64,000 nt of DNA from Batillaria attramentaria (Eukaryota > Mollusca > Gastropoda > Batillariidae): contig JACVVK020000547.1 in assembly GCA_018292915.2 (NCBI GenBank), positions 306,501-370,500 on the forward strand. Direction: 5' to 3'. Numbering within the stretch: the stretch's first letter is position 1; every line of letters begins with the position of its first letter. Below are positions 38,001 through 48,857 of the stretch, one piece after another. The translations under genes were made by a program, and so were the position numbers. The notes under the pieces were generated by a model. That model had not been told where the DNA came from. It saw only the letters and a program-made list of their open reading frames with translations, and ran no database searches.

Positions 38001-39479
38001 ATAACAGACTAAAATCTGTACAATTTGGTGCATTTTTGCATGATTTTAAATGCTTCAGAGGAGGAAACACACTTTTTGAGAAGAGGAAAATTTTCATAAT
38101 AATTAAAAGGGTAGAAATCTGCCAAAAGATGAAAGATTTTAAGCCCTGATCTAGCTACATGTATTACAATGTTTACTATGGGACACACACACACACACAT
38201 ATATATATACAGGCACAGACACACGCATCTCATAAGCACTCTCAGGAGCACACATACACACAAAAAAACGTAAACATCCTTCCACTGGTCTAATTAGTAC
38301 TCTTACCTGAACGCACACTTGGCCTGTGGTGTTCGGCTTGTAATAGTGACGTGTGCTACATGACTGATGCTAGCCAAGGCTTCCCCACGAAAACCGTACG
38401 TGGAAATCGTCTGCAGATCCTCGAACTTGTGCAGCTTGCTGGTGGTAAAACGCTCACAGACAATGCTCATATCCTCTTTCTGAAAGAAAATAGAGGGGCA
38501 TGAGGGTGAAGTAAAACCATACTCTCCAGAAAAGAAGTGGTCATCCATGTCACAAGAAAAGTTCTATAAGGAAAACATGCCAGCATCATCCTCTGTTATC
38601 AATGAATATTTTCCCCTCCATATTCCTACCAGGACAAGAATTTTTTTTTTTTAAAAGATTGAACCAAAACCACACAACATTCCTATTATTATTATTATCA
38701 TTATTATTTACCCGGATGCCTGAGCCATTGTCCTGTATCTGCAGCATCTTCAGCCCTCCTTGGCGGACAGTTACTTGTATGTTGGTGGCACCCGCATCCA
38801 GGCTGTATAACGACAAAATACTTGTTAGTCTGCAGCTAGTCACCAATCACCAGAAGGTATCCATTCAATAATCAATGTTAGTTTTGAAGTGCAGAATATC
38901 AAAAGTCTAGGTTACTTTGGGGGTATGGGGTAAGGGGGTATGGGCTATGGGGTTGGGGTGGTGGGGGTCAGGTCGTAATGTTAATTTCTTCTTCTCCAGG
39001 AATCTTTGAGTCTGACACAGCCCCCAATGAAATGTCTATTTTCCCAGCCCTCCATCCATCTTCTCGCCAAACATTTGGAAGGGAAAGAACCACAACATAA
39101 AAGCTGTTACTGCCTTCCCTGAACGACTTCTATCAAGCTATACTGACCCTCAGCCACGTCCCCTGATAAAGCAAGAAATCTTATGTACACAGACAGCCCA
39201 TTCAAGTTCTGTGGCTTGGAAAAATATTGATAACTGACCATGCAAAACTGGGCCGTGTTTTTTGGAGAAAGACAGGGAGACAAGCACAGTACAGTGGGCG
39301 AGACAGAGGCAGTTGAGAATGGCATAGGGTCTATACAATTGCCAATGCCACGCATACCTGTTTTCTATCATTTCTTTCAGACCATTTGCAGGGCGTTGAA
39401 TGACTTCGCCAGCGGCGATCCTGTTGACAACCACCTCGTCGAGTCTCTGTATCATACCTGGTTGGGGCTTATCACCCAT
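34806..39479 (-). CDS. MLH1: DNA mismatch-repair protein MLH1, N-terminal ATPase exons only (partial)
   Basis: Exons on the minus strand: 39479-39358, 38802-38712, 38479-38307, 37136-37064, 36487-36396, 35524-35482, 34894-34806, giving 227 complete codons plus 2 nt. Seen: GHKL ATPase motifs KEMIEN (35-40, catalytic Glu36, Mg-binding Asn40), DNGSGI (65-70), TTSK (83-86) and GFRGEAL (100-106). From family knowledge, MLH1 pairs with PMS2 to form the MutL-alpha endonuclease that follows mismatch recognition in the nucleus. Lengths 91, 173, 73, 92, 43 and 89 equal human MLH1 exons 2, 3+4, 5, 6, 7 and 8 as I recall them, so exons 3 and 4 are fused here. I chose the ATG at 39479, whose phase matches; an in-frame ATG eight codons on is an alternative. 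The C-terminal dimerisation exons were not recognised below 34806. A solo LTR sits in the third intron. Confidence 0.9.
35620..35815 (-). mobile_element. Retroposon 3' end with (ATT)n tail, copy 2
   Basis: Second copy of the 34135-34310 family, inside an MLH1 intron. Confidence 0.5.
36600..36735. repeat. Degenerate interstitial telomere-like repeats
   Basis: Multiple aaccctaaacct-type units on the plus strand among related C/A-rich sequence. Resembles decayed (CCCTAA)n but irregular. Confidence 0.5.
37489..37800 (+). mobile_element. Solo LTR of an LTR retrotransposon
   Basis: Starts TGTTGTA and ends TACAACA. Flanked by perfect 5-bp duplications caaag at 37484-37488 and 37801-37805. A TATA-like tatataa lies at 37640-37646 and AATAAA at 37712-37717, in the order expected for U3-R-U5. 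No internal region remains. It is in the MLH1 intron between 37137 and 38306, antisense to MLH1. Confidence 0.85.
37860..37890. repeat. Poly(C) run in MLH1 intron
   Basis: About 30 bp of C broken by a single CT dinucleotide. Confidence 0.85.
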
Positions 39480-40430
39480 CTCCGATGGTTGTGCAATCTC
39501 TACAGAGGAACAGCAGCACAATAACCAATCGAAATACTGTTAAACAGGATATCAATCTAACTAGAACGCTGAGCTCAAAGTAAAGTGATGCCAGGAGAAT
39601 GTTTATGGCTGAAAATGATGCGGTGGTAAGTCTACAGTTACAAATGTTTACGCATTTCAAAGAGTTGCAGGTGGTTTGGCGTCTAAAGTCCCGCCATGTC
39701 GGCAACACTTTCTGTGTCTTACACATTAGAGAGTTCCAACAGGTGTTCGTCTGCTGACAACTACGAACTATTCCTCCAAACTTTTGAACTTATTCCCTTC
39801 CCTGGCTATTCCATAGCAAAATGTGTCTGTATTTCAGTGTCAGTCGGTCAAAAATATAAACTGAAATGCCGTAAACATTGAAGTAAATGAGAGTTGTTTC
39901 CCCTCGATGTGGTAAGCTCACACGTAAATCTGTGGCTAATCAAAACTGGAGTTGCTAGCAAACATTCGCGGTGGCTCATTACCCAGGTTCGTTCATGTGG
40001 AAGAAAAACATCTCTGTGATTTTTTAGGCTTGTTTGCAAATCACGGATACTTAGACATAGAATCCGGGGTTTCTTCCGACAGGTCTTTTAAAAGTTCTTA
40101 GCTGTTAGTCGAGGATTTACCTTTAAATTTGTATGCTGTGTGTTTTGTAGCCGGCCCGTGATCAATCGAATTGATTTGTTTGCTTATGGAGAGTTGTGCA
40201 CTCGCCCTAGCCCTGGTCGAGTGGCAATTGCATAAGATTTCAAATGTAAATGTACCTTTGACTTTCATTTCTGTTTGTTGATTCAACCCCTGTCTTGCTT
40301 GCAGCTGCCACAATGCCACACCAAGACAACAAAGTGATGGATTGATCCTTGCAGTTAGCATGAGTATGAGAAGATAGCAGCAACAGATTTTCATTGTGAA
40401 CGCGGAGGCAGCAGAGGGTGGGGCTCCATC
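39480..40430. promoter_or_regulatory. Divergent promoter interval between MLH1 and NWD1
   Basis: The two start codons face away from each other with 951 nt between. No repeat family of the window is recognised inside. No TATA box or strong CpG island is obvious by eye. The transcription start sites and any upstream 5' UTR exon of either gene are not determined; calling it a shared promoter is inference from spacing. Confidence 0.45.
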
Positions 40431-41505
40431 ATGATCAGTGTGGCTCAGCAGCAAGCGGCGGAGGCAGAGAGGAACAAAAGGGCGCTGCAAGGATGCCTCA
40501 CGGACCTGCCTCCAGAACAGTCTCACAGCATCCGTGTCTTCTTCAGCTCCACGTTTACTGGTTGGTCTGGCCTCTCTTGTGTATGTTTCAGTTTTGAAAG
40601 TTGTTTGTTTTCCTCTTTTTTTTTTTCTTTTTTTTTTTTTTGGGGGGGGGGGGACTTTGTTTTCAATAAATTCATTCCTTGGTCATTCCTTGTCTGGCTG
40701 CTTCTCACGGGGAGCGTTAGTGCTTCACAATTTTGCACATTTACTCAGCATACACACACACACCCATCTCCTACCCTCTCCCCCCCCCCCTTTTTTTTTT
40801 TTCACTTTACTCAGACATCTGCCATGTTTTGCGTGCTAGCCACTTTATTCCTGTTGTCTGTCTTCTTTAAAATTGGTCTTTTTGTGTTGTAGATATGACC
40901 ACAGAACGAAACCTGCTGATGAAGGAGGCAGTGCCTCACTTAAGAGACTACTGTAAAGAGAAGGAGCTGGACTTTCAGGTATGTCAGACATCCGTAGGCT
41001 ATGTTGTAGGCAGTCAGTCCTGCAGTAGTTCAGCAGGCTGGAGGTGGCGGTATGATAGGCGGTAGTCATTGGCACGTACAGTAGGGTGGCAGTCATTGGT
41101 ATATGTGTAGGTGGTAGTTATTGTGGGTACAGTACTGAGTAGGGATGGCAGTTAGTGGTACAATGTGTGGCAGTTCAGCAAAGTACTACACCCACTTCCC
41201 TATGCAATAATATACATGTGCATTCTTGTATACTACTTTCCAAAGATGTTGTTAGCATTCTTTCTTTTCGTATTCTTTGGGGGGGGGGGGTGTTTGTTTT
41301 GTTTTTGTTTTGTTTGGATTTTTTTGTTTTGTTTAGGTTTTTGGGTTGTTTTTTTGTTGTTGTTGTTTTTTTTTTGGGGGGGGGGGGGTTGTTGTTTTTT
41401 TTTGTTTTTTGGTTGTTGTTGTTTTTTTTTTTTTTGGGGGGGGGGAGGAGGTTCTTGTTTGGTTTCTGTGTGTGTTTTTTTTTTTTTAGTAAACTCATCA
41501 CTTTC

Positions 41506-41548
<43 letters not shown>

Positions 41549-44500
41549 GTTTTTTTGGGGGGGGGGGGGGGGTTTTGTTTTTTGTCAGGTCGTTGACATG
41601 CGGTGGGGCATACGTGAAGATGCTAGCATTGAACATACAACTACCGAACTCTGTCTGAAAGAGATCCAGAACTGTCAGCAGACATCACGAGGACCAAACT
41701 TTGTTGTGAGTATTATTGTCTTTTCTCCGTTTGTGTGTTTTTCAGCGATCAGTTACTAGTCTTGATTGGATCTGTGCATAGAACCAAATCATCAGGATAG
41801 GCTACGAGCGGTCAATCCAAACTTGTATGTGTCTGTTGTTCCCGTGACTGACTTATCCAGCTTCGTTCATATCTGTCTACAAGTTCAGTTCGCTATGGCG
41901 CAAGGTGACAATAAGAAGTAAACACTGAAACTGGCTAGCAACAAGAGAGCGGTGCAAAACGTACCACCTTATGGTCAGCTCCACATTCTGTCGTCTACAC
42001 TGTGTTGTACCAGAAATTGCCAAAGTCTTGTGAGAACACCCGAAGAGGACCACAGTATGTTGTGCATGTGTAGCTAAGCTGCTTGATTCTGTCTGTAACA
42101 CTAACATACAGCCGTGCTTTGCATGTGGTAATCTCTACAGTTTAATAGTAAAACAAAGTCTTTATCAGATCCATGGCCAGGAAGTGCTTTTTCCAAATGG
42201 GTAGCTTTTACCAAGTGTCAGTAAATCTGCTCTACAGGCGTTTCTCGGAGACAAATATGGCAGCCGCACGCTCCCCATCACCATCCCAGTCACCGAATAT
42301 CGCACGCTTCGACGTCTGGCATCATGGATGGACCAGGATTTCAAGGCCGTCAACAAGTGGTACTTGGTTGACACCAACTCTGTGCCGCCAGTTTACAAAA
42401 TTCAGCCAATAACAGCACTTCTGCCCAATTACAATGACCCAGATCCAAAGAAGAGACTTCTGAGAGAGCAGGTACATAGTTGAATCCATTTTAACAAACT
42501 TAATTCATACCGCACACATGGATTTCCCATTGTTCTGGTTGTTCCCACTGCTTTTATCTTTACTTTTGCTTGTTTGGTAGTGTGAAATGTCAAATCACAT
42601 TAAACAGATAATGCTCTTGTTGAACTTCTAGTGTTCTCTATATGTACTTTGGCTTGGAAATAGATTCCTGCATAATGTAGCTGGTAGGAATAGGGTTAAA
42701 CTAAAGTCCCCACTTGACACTAGACAGCTCACATGTTTACATTTTTATATTATGCAGATGCATGAAGGCTGTTTTGTTTGTTCCAGCATCGCCAAACATG
42801 GGACAGAGACCAGAAATCCATGCTGACTGCACTCCGCCGTGTTTCTGTACAGGCACACGCTCGCAAACTGATCAGCGATGAAGCTTTCATGAAATATTAT
42901 ATCTCAGGTAAACTGTAGTTGTTGTTTTTTGTTTTGTTTTTGGTTTGTTTTGGGGTTGTTGATTTTTTGGGGGGTTGTTTTTTTGTTTTTTTTTTGTTTT
43001 TTGTTTGTTTGTTTGTTTTTGCTTCAGGTAAGCTTTATTAACACATAACATAAGGGGAACTCCATTCTTCCGATTCTCTTCCCACCACATCATTCCTTTC
43101 ATTATATTTGCATGTGTGGTAGTGTCAGATGCTTGCTTTCTATATTTTGAAATAAATAAGCGCCAGTGTATATCATTCATTCTTTTGCTCACAGATTGCA
43201 TATGGTTGTGACTGTGTTTGACAGTGACCCATGATGAAGTGCTACAGGGAGTGGACAGAGGTGCCAGCGTCCAAAACAAGGTTCTCAGTTTTCACAGATC
43301 ATTTAACATCATCAACATAGAGGACAATATAGCAAGTAAGTATGCCTGACAGGGACAGAAGAAGCTTTTAATTTTGTCTGATACACTAGCTGCTGTCTGT
43401 TTTGTTTGTTTTTTAACTTCAGGGATAGTTTAGCAGTACACTGCATTCAGTGTTTTACTCTATGGCACGTTCTTTTTTAAAGGCAACTCACCTGAAGGAT
43501 TTCGAGCAAAGGGAAATGACATATACCATGCATTAGTGTGGCAATTATCCTTCCTGACATCGGCTGCCTCCAGAGGAAGTATATTGCCTTGGTATGCAGC
43601 GCTGCCCACCTAACCATTCTTTTAATTTTGCTAGGGTAGGAGAGAACCTGGGCCCATATGTAAAAGTCGAGGTTAATTTAACCCACAGCTACGGGCCTAA
43701 CCCAGACTAGGACAAAAGAAACCCAAAAGCAAAATTAAATAAAAAAGGAAGCAAAGAAAGGAAGAAAAATATCCTTCTATAACGGCTCAGGCACCTTGTT
43801 GGAATGGGCCCGCTTCTTGATTTAAAACAAAAAAACGACAGAAGATTTAACCCTAGAGCTGGTTTAGTTTGCGGTTAGACTCTAACCCAAGGCTAAAAGT
43901 CCTAACCTCGACTGTTACATACGGGCCCTGCAGTTCAGAAGCATGCATGGATATCACATATCACTACCCAGCCTGGAATCGAACCCACATTTCACCATGA
44001 CAGTTGTAACGGCTGTTCAGTAATACACCCATTAAACCACTGCTCAGGATAAGATAGGCTGATATGTGTCAACATTGCTGCCTTCTTGTATGTTCTCAGA
44101 GAGATTCACTGACCTGACTTCTGAAGGGGAAGTGGACGAGGAAGCCAAACAACTTCGCGAGGACCTCAAGACAGGGACGGTCCCAAAATACCTGACGCCT
44201 GATCAGATCATCAGCAATGAAATAGAGTGGACCAGTGATGGTATCGATGAAAACAACTCGGACCACAAAGCCTACCTGCGCACATTTTGCGACACATTCA
44301 CCGCACGCATGATGGAAATGATTGACAGGAGCAGCCAGAGTTCCAAGAAGCTGGGCTTCAACAAGGCAGAAGGTCTGGATCAGGAAGTTCGTGTTCATCT
44401 GCGCTTCTGTCGTGAGAAGTGCGAGACCTTCTTTGGGCGGGATGCCATCCTCCAGCGTATTCACAGTGATCTGCACAAAGTAGAGAAACCTGATCAAGAC

Positions 44501-47500
44501 ATGCCAGAAAATGCCACAGACACACCAAGGAACTTGGAACCAGAGAAAAGTGATCTACGGACTCAGAGAGATCAGGAAATCCAGGGAATGTTGGAGATGA
44601 TGAAGAAGATGGGTTGTACATTTTCTTTTGGGGATGCCTATGATGATATGGAGTCTGATCCGAACAGAGATATCCAGGAGGAGCAAACGTCTCTACCGAA
44701 ACTGAGCACACTGAAGTTCAAACATCCTACCATCATCCACGGCGTCTCTGGAAGCGGCAAAACAGCACTAATGGCAAAGATCGTCCAGGTGTCAAAGAGG
44801 TGGATTTCACATTCATACTGCATCATCCGTTTCATGGGGGCAACACCTGCATCATCCGGCATCCATCAAGTGCTGGTCGGCATCGTCATTCACCTGTGGC
44901 AACTCTACAAGATCAACGATCCGAGAGGTCTGGACATGCTCATGGACTTTCACTACCTAGTGCCCTACTTTCACACCCTGCTGTGGCGCATCAACTCTGC
45001 TGCCAACCCGCTGTTTCTCTTGTTTGACTCGGCTGACCAGCTAGACTCTAGCGACTACGCTCATACCCTGTCCTGGCTGCCCAGAGTTCTGCCGCCCGAT
45101 GTGCACGTGTTCGTCTCCATGGCAGACGACCACCCCACGTGTCTGCAGAACATTCGGTACTTGTTACCGTCCACGGATCGTTACATCCAGCTGGGTGCGC
45201 TGGACAAGTCGTCAGCCGACAAAATGATCCGCTGTGTGTGTCATCGGGCAGGCAGAACGTTGACTGCTGCTCAGAGGTCACTCCTGCTGCAGAAGTTTGA
45301 AAACAATCCACAGGTATGCTTATTTCCTTCTTTCTTTCTTTTTTGGAGGGGGTGGGAGGTTATTTAGAGGAATATGTTGGTTTGTTAATTGTTATGTTTT
45401 AGTTTGCTTTTTTTTTTTTTTTTTTTGGTTGGTTGGTTGTTGTATTTGTTTTTTGTTGGTTGGGGTTTTTTGTGGGTTTTTTTTTTTTTTTTTTTGGGGG
45501 GGGGGGGGGTTTGCTTTGTTGTTTTTGTTTTTTTTGTTGTTTGGTTTTGTTTGTTGTTGTTGGGGTTTTTTGGGGGGTGGGTGTTGGTTTTTTTTGTTTG
45601 TTTTTGTTTGTTTGTTTTGTTTTTTTATTTGTTTGTTTGTTTGTTTGTTTGTTTGTTTTTTTTTGGGGGGGGGCATCTGTCTGTGTATTAATATTAATCA
45701 AAACTTGTGAATGCAGAGTTGTAAGAGAGCAGGACTGCTGAAATCCATTGTTGGTAAATCATCTCACTTTTAATAAATGTTTCGAAAACACATTCAGCAG
45801 TGTCCAGTGCAGAGCGAGTTACTTTGAAATCTGAAAGCCCTTCATGCTATGCACATATGCCAAAGTACACTGGCACTGAAACCATTTCACCGCATACCTG
45901 TAGTGGAGTTGTAGAAATATTGCACTCCTTCACACTTTTTTTTTTATATCCAGGCTCTTTATCTGAGGATGATCACAGACCAGTCACTCAGCTGGCGATC
46001 GAACATGAAAGCCAAGAAACTGACTGTGGCCGACACTGTGGAGGGAACTATCCATCAGCTGTTTGACACCCTGGAGAAGGACCATGGGGAAGTAGTGGTA
46101 TCTCATGCCATGGGTAAGTTTCGTCTGTGTCTGTTAGTATGCTGGTCCTTGTTGCTTGAGCGGCATGAGGCCACAAACTACTAACACCAGTTATTTTAAC
46201 TAATCAGTTTCACCAATGTATGTCTGTTCATCGTTGTATGATGTGCGTGAGTGTGAGTGAGTGATAGGCGCATTGAGTTTTAATTAAAGAAATGCGCCCT
46301 AGAAATACCATTTATTATTATTATGATTTTGGTATAGTGTCTTACAGTGTCTTGCTCTTAGCTGTACACGGTTTTAGCTGGCACATAGTTGATTGATACT
46401 GAATGTTGTCCAGTCTATGCTTTGTGTGTTTAGCTTTTGCCACTGTTTTCATTTCACTTGTGTTTAGTTTTATCATTTCTTGTTTGGGTTTGTTTTAATT
46501 CATTTGTGTTATGTCTCTGCTGGTCCTTTTTCTTTTTTTATTTCACCTACATTTTTTGTTCTTAATCTGTGCTTTTTACTTTATAAGTTCTTATTCGTCT
46601 GGTGTAAGTTAATAGTGTTGTTTTATGGTTTTTACTTCTTTTTTTTTTTACTGTTTTAAGATTGTAAGGCACGTAGATCCTGGCCCCAGGGACAGGCACC
46701 CTATAAGTGTTTTTTGTTTTTTTAATTATACTGGTATATCAGTCAGTCCAATTACTGATGTAAGGGAAATTTGGGCAGCTTCCCCCAGGGGATGTGCGTC
46801 ACTATTTGTATAGGGTCAACCATTTCTTTCCTGCATGCAAGGTATGTTTGTCTTCCATTGAACTGTCTCTGGAATTACTGGGCTTTCAGCGCATGTGAAT
46901 TTTGACTCAGTTTGGTGAGGAAAAGTCCCACTCTTGGGCAGAATTCTGGTAAAGCTCATCTTCTCTTGCTGCAGCCTACTTGACCCTGTCCCCACAGGGC
47001 TTGAGTGACAGCCAGATGGAGGACATCTTGTCCTTGGACGATGAGGTGCTTCAGGATACCTACATCTTCCACCTGCCCCCTGACCCACAGCTCATCCGAT
47101 TTGCATCATCCATCTGGCTGCGGATCAAAGATGATCTCGGTGACTACCTGGCCCAGCACCGGGCGGGGAAGATTATAATGTACACGTGGTATCACCGCCA
47201 CTTTCATGAGACCGCGCTGCAGCGTTACGGTACTGAGGAATGCAAGCTGAATACTCACCGCATTCTTGCTGAGTATTTCCTGGGGACGTGGAGCAGCCAG
47301 CCGCGACCACTGGAGCTGATCAAGGGGAAGCAAGCCAGTTACCCGGACTGTTTCCGAGGCGTTCCGGCCCAGCCGTTGACCTACAGCAGAAACATTTACA
47401 ACATCCAAAAGTTGATGGCGTTGCCACACCACCTGGCCGCTATTGACGACTGGGACAATTTCCACCAGACGATCTTGAGTGTGGAATGGATGGTCGGATG

Positions 47501-47702
47501 TTGCCGCACACTCGGCTTCACGATTCTTTGCGGGCAGTTTAGTGCCATGCTGGACAGGTACTCGGAAGACCTCAGCGAGGAAATTCAGAAGAAGGTCAAG
47601 GACATCCAGCTGATCTTTGATGTGATCAAGCTTGGTGCAGATGCGATTCGTCGAGAAGCACTGAACCTTCCTATACAGGTTTTTAAAGACTGTGCTTTTT
47701 GT

Positions 47703-47745
<43 letters not shown>

Positions 47746-48818
47746 TGTGTGTTGTCTCTTTTATTTATTAGTACCTTTTTCGCTTTATCCAGGCTGCTTT
47801 AAATGTTCCAGCTATATGAAAAATATATTATAAAAACAGCAGAATTTTTATATCAATGAAAATAATGATAATACAGATACATAGTGCTGTAACCTATTTA
47901 TAAATAATAGTTCTAAGCGCTTAAAGATAAAATAACAAGTGAAAATAATAATAGAGCCATAAGGTCAGGGCCTACACGCAGCCAACAATAGAAAGTCTAG
48001 TGCGGTGAATTCTGAGGGTAAGTGTTGGCTGAAGACAGGAGGGAGCCTGACGGAGTGTAGAGTTAGATCAGTTCAGACAGATAGGCTGGGGCAGAATCAT
48101 GTACAGACTGGGGAATTTTCAGTCATTTGGCAAATTTCAGTCAAATTTCCTATTCTTTCAGCCAAAAAAATCATAAGTTTCAGCCAAAGGAAAGGAAGGG
48201 GAAAAAAAGATTGCACACAGTCATGTACGGATACAAATGCCATATGGGACAGTCGAACTTTATTTTTGAAGGCTTGAATGTCAGTACATGTATTTTACTT
48301 TTTGGTGCCAAGGGAGGCTCCTAAATGCCTTTAAAAATGCAAAAATTTGTTTTCTTAAGTGGGGCATTGTCCCCATGGTCCGCCAGCAGGACACTGCCGC
48401 TGCACCCTGATCTAGGTTTCAGTCTTTTTTTCCCTCGGCAATTCCCCAGTCTGCATGTAGCAAATTCATGTATACATTTGCAGCAAAGGGTTCAGATGTT
48501 GCACTGATTCCTTTGAGAAACAGTGCAGGGAGTGGAGTGCAGGCGACATGTAGTAGCGCTACAGGTCCTTTCTTCACAGTTGTGGTCGATCTCACAAATT
48601 CTCATGTTTCCGTCAGATCATCGGACAGCTAGGCCCCAACTACAAGGGATCATCGACAGTGGAGGGACTTGTTCAAGAATCTAAGTCATATCTGGAGAAC
48701 TCGGAGCAAGCTTTGCTGGTGCCAGTGTGTGCGTGCATGCCTAGTCCCGGCGGGCTTCTGATGTGCAGTGTCAACATCAACATGTTTGTGCTTGGTCAGG
48801 AACACAAACAGTGATCTG

Positions 48819-48857
<39 letters not shown>

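Larger units (their letters stand above)
37440..38150 (+). repeat. Dispersed repeat family T, copy 3, split by a solo LTR
   Basis: tgtgtagcatttagtgatga at 37460 and aaagccagaagtgcacatct at 37802 are contiguous in the 16060 copy. The 312-bp insert between them is the LTR. Confidence 0.7.

Noticed and set aside
39480..39521. Longer MLH1 N-terminus starting at 39521
   Set aside because: That start is TTG, and the in-frame ATG at 39479 gives an exon length in the phase expected for MLH1.
44066..44099. ATG at 44066 as a gene start
   Set aside because: It lies in an intron just before the acceptor at 44099; the upstream NWD1 exons join in phase to 44100.
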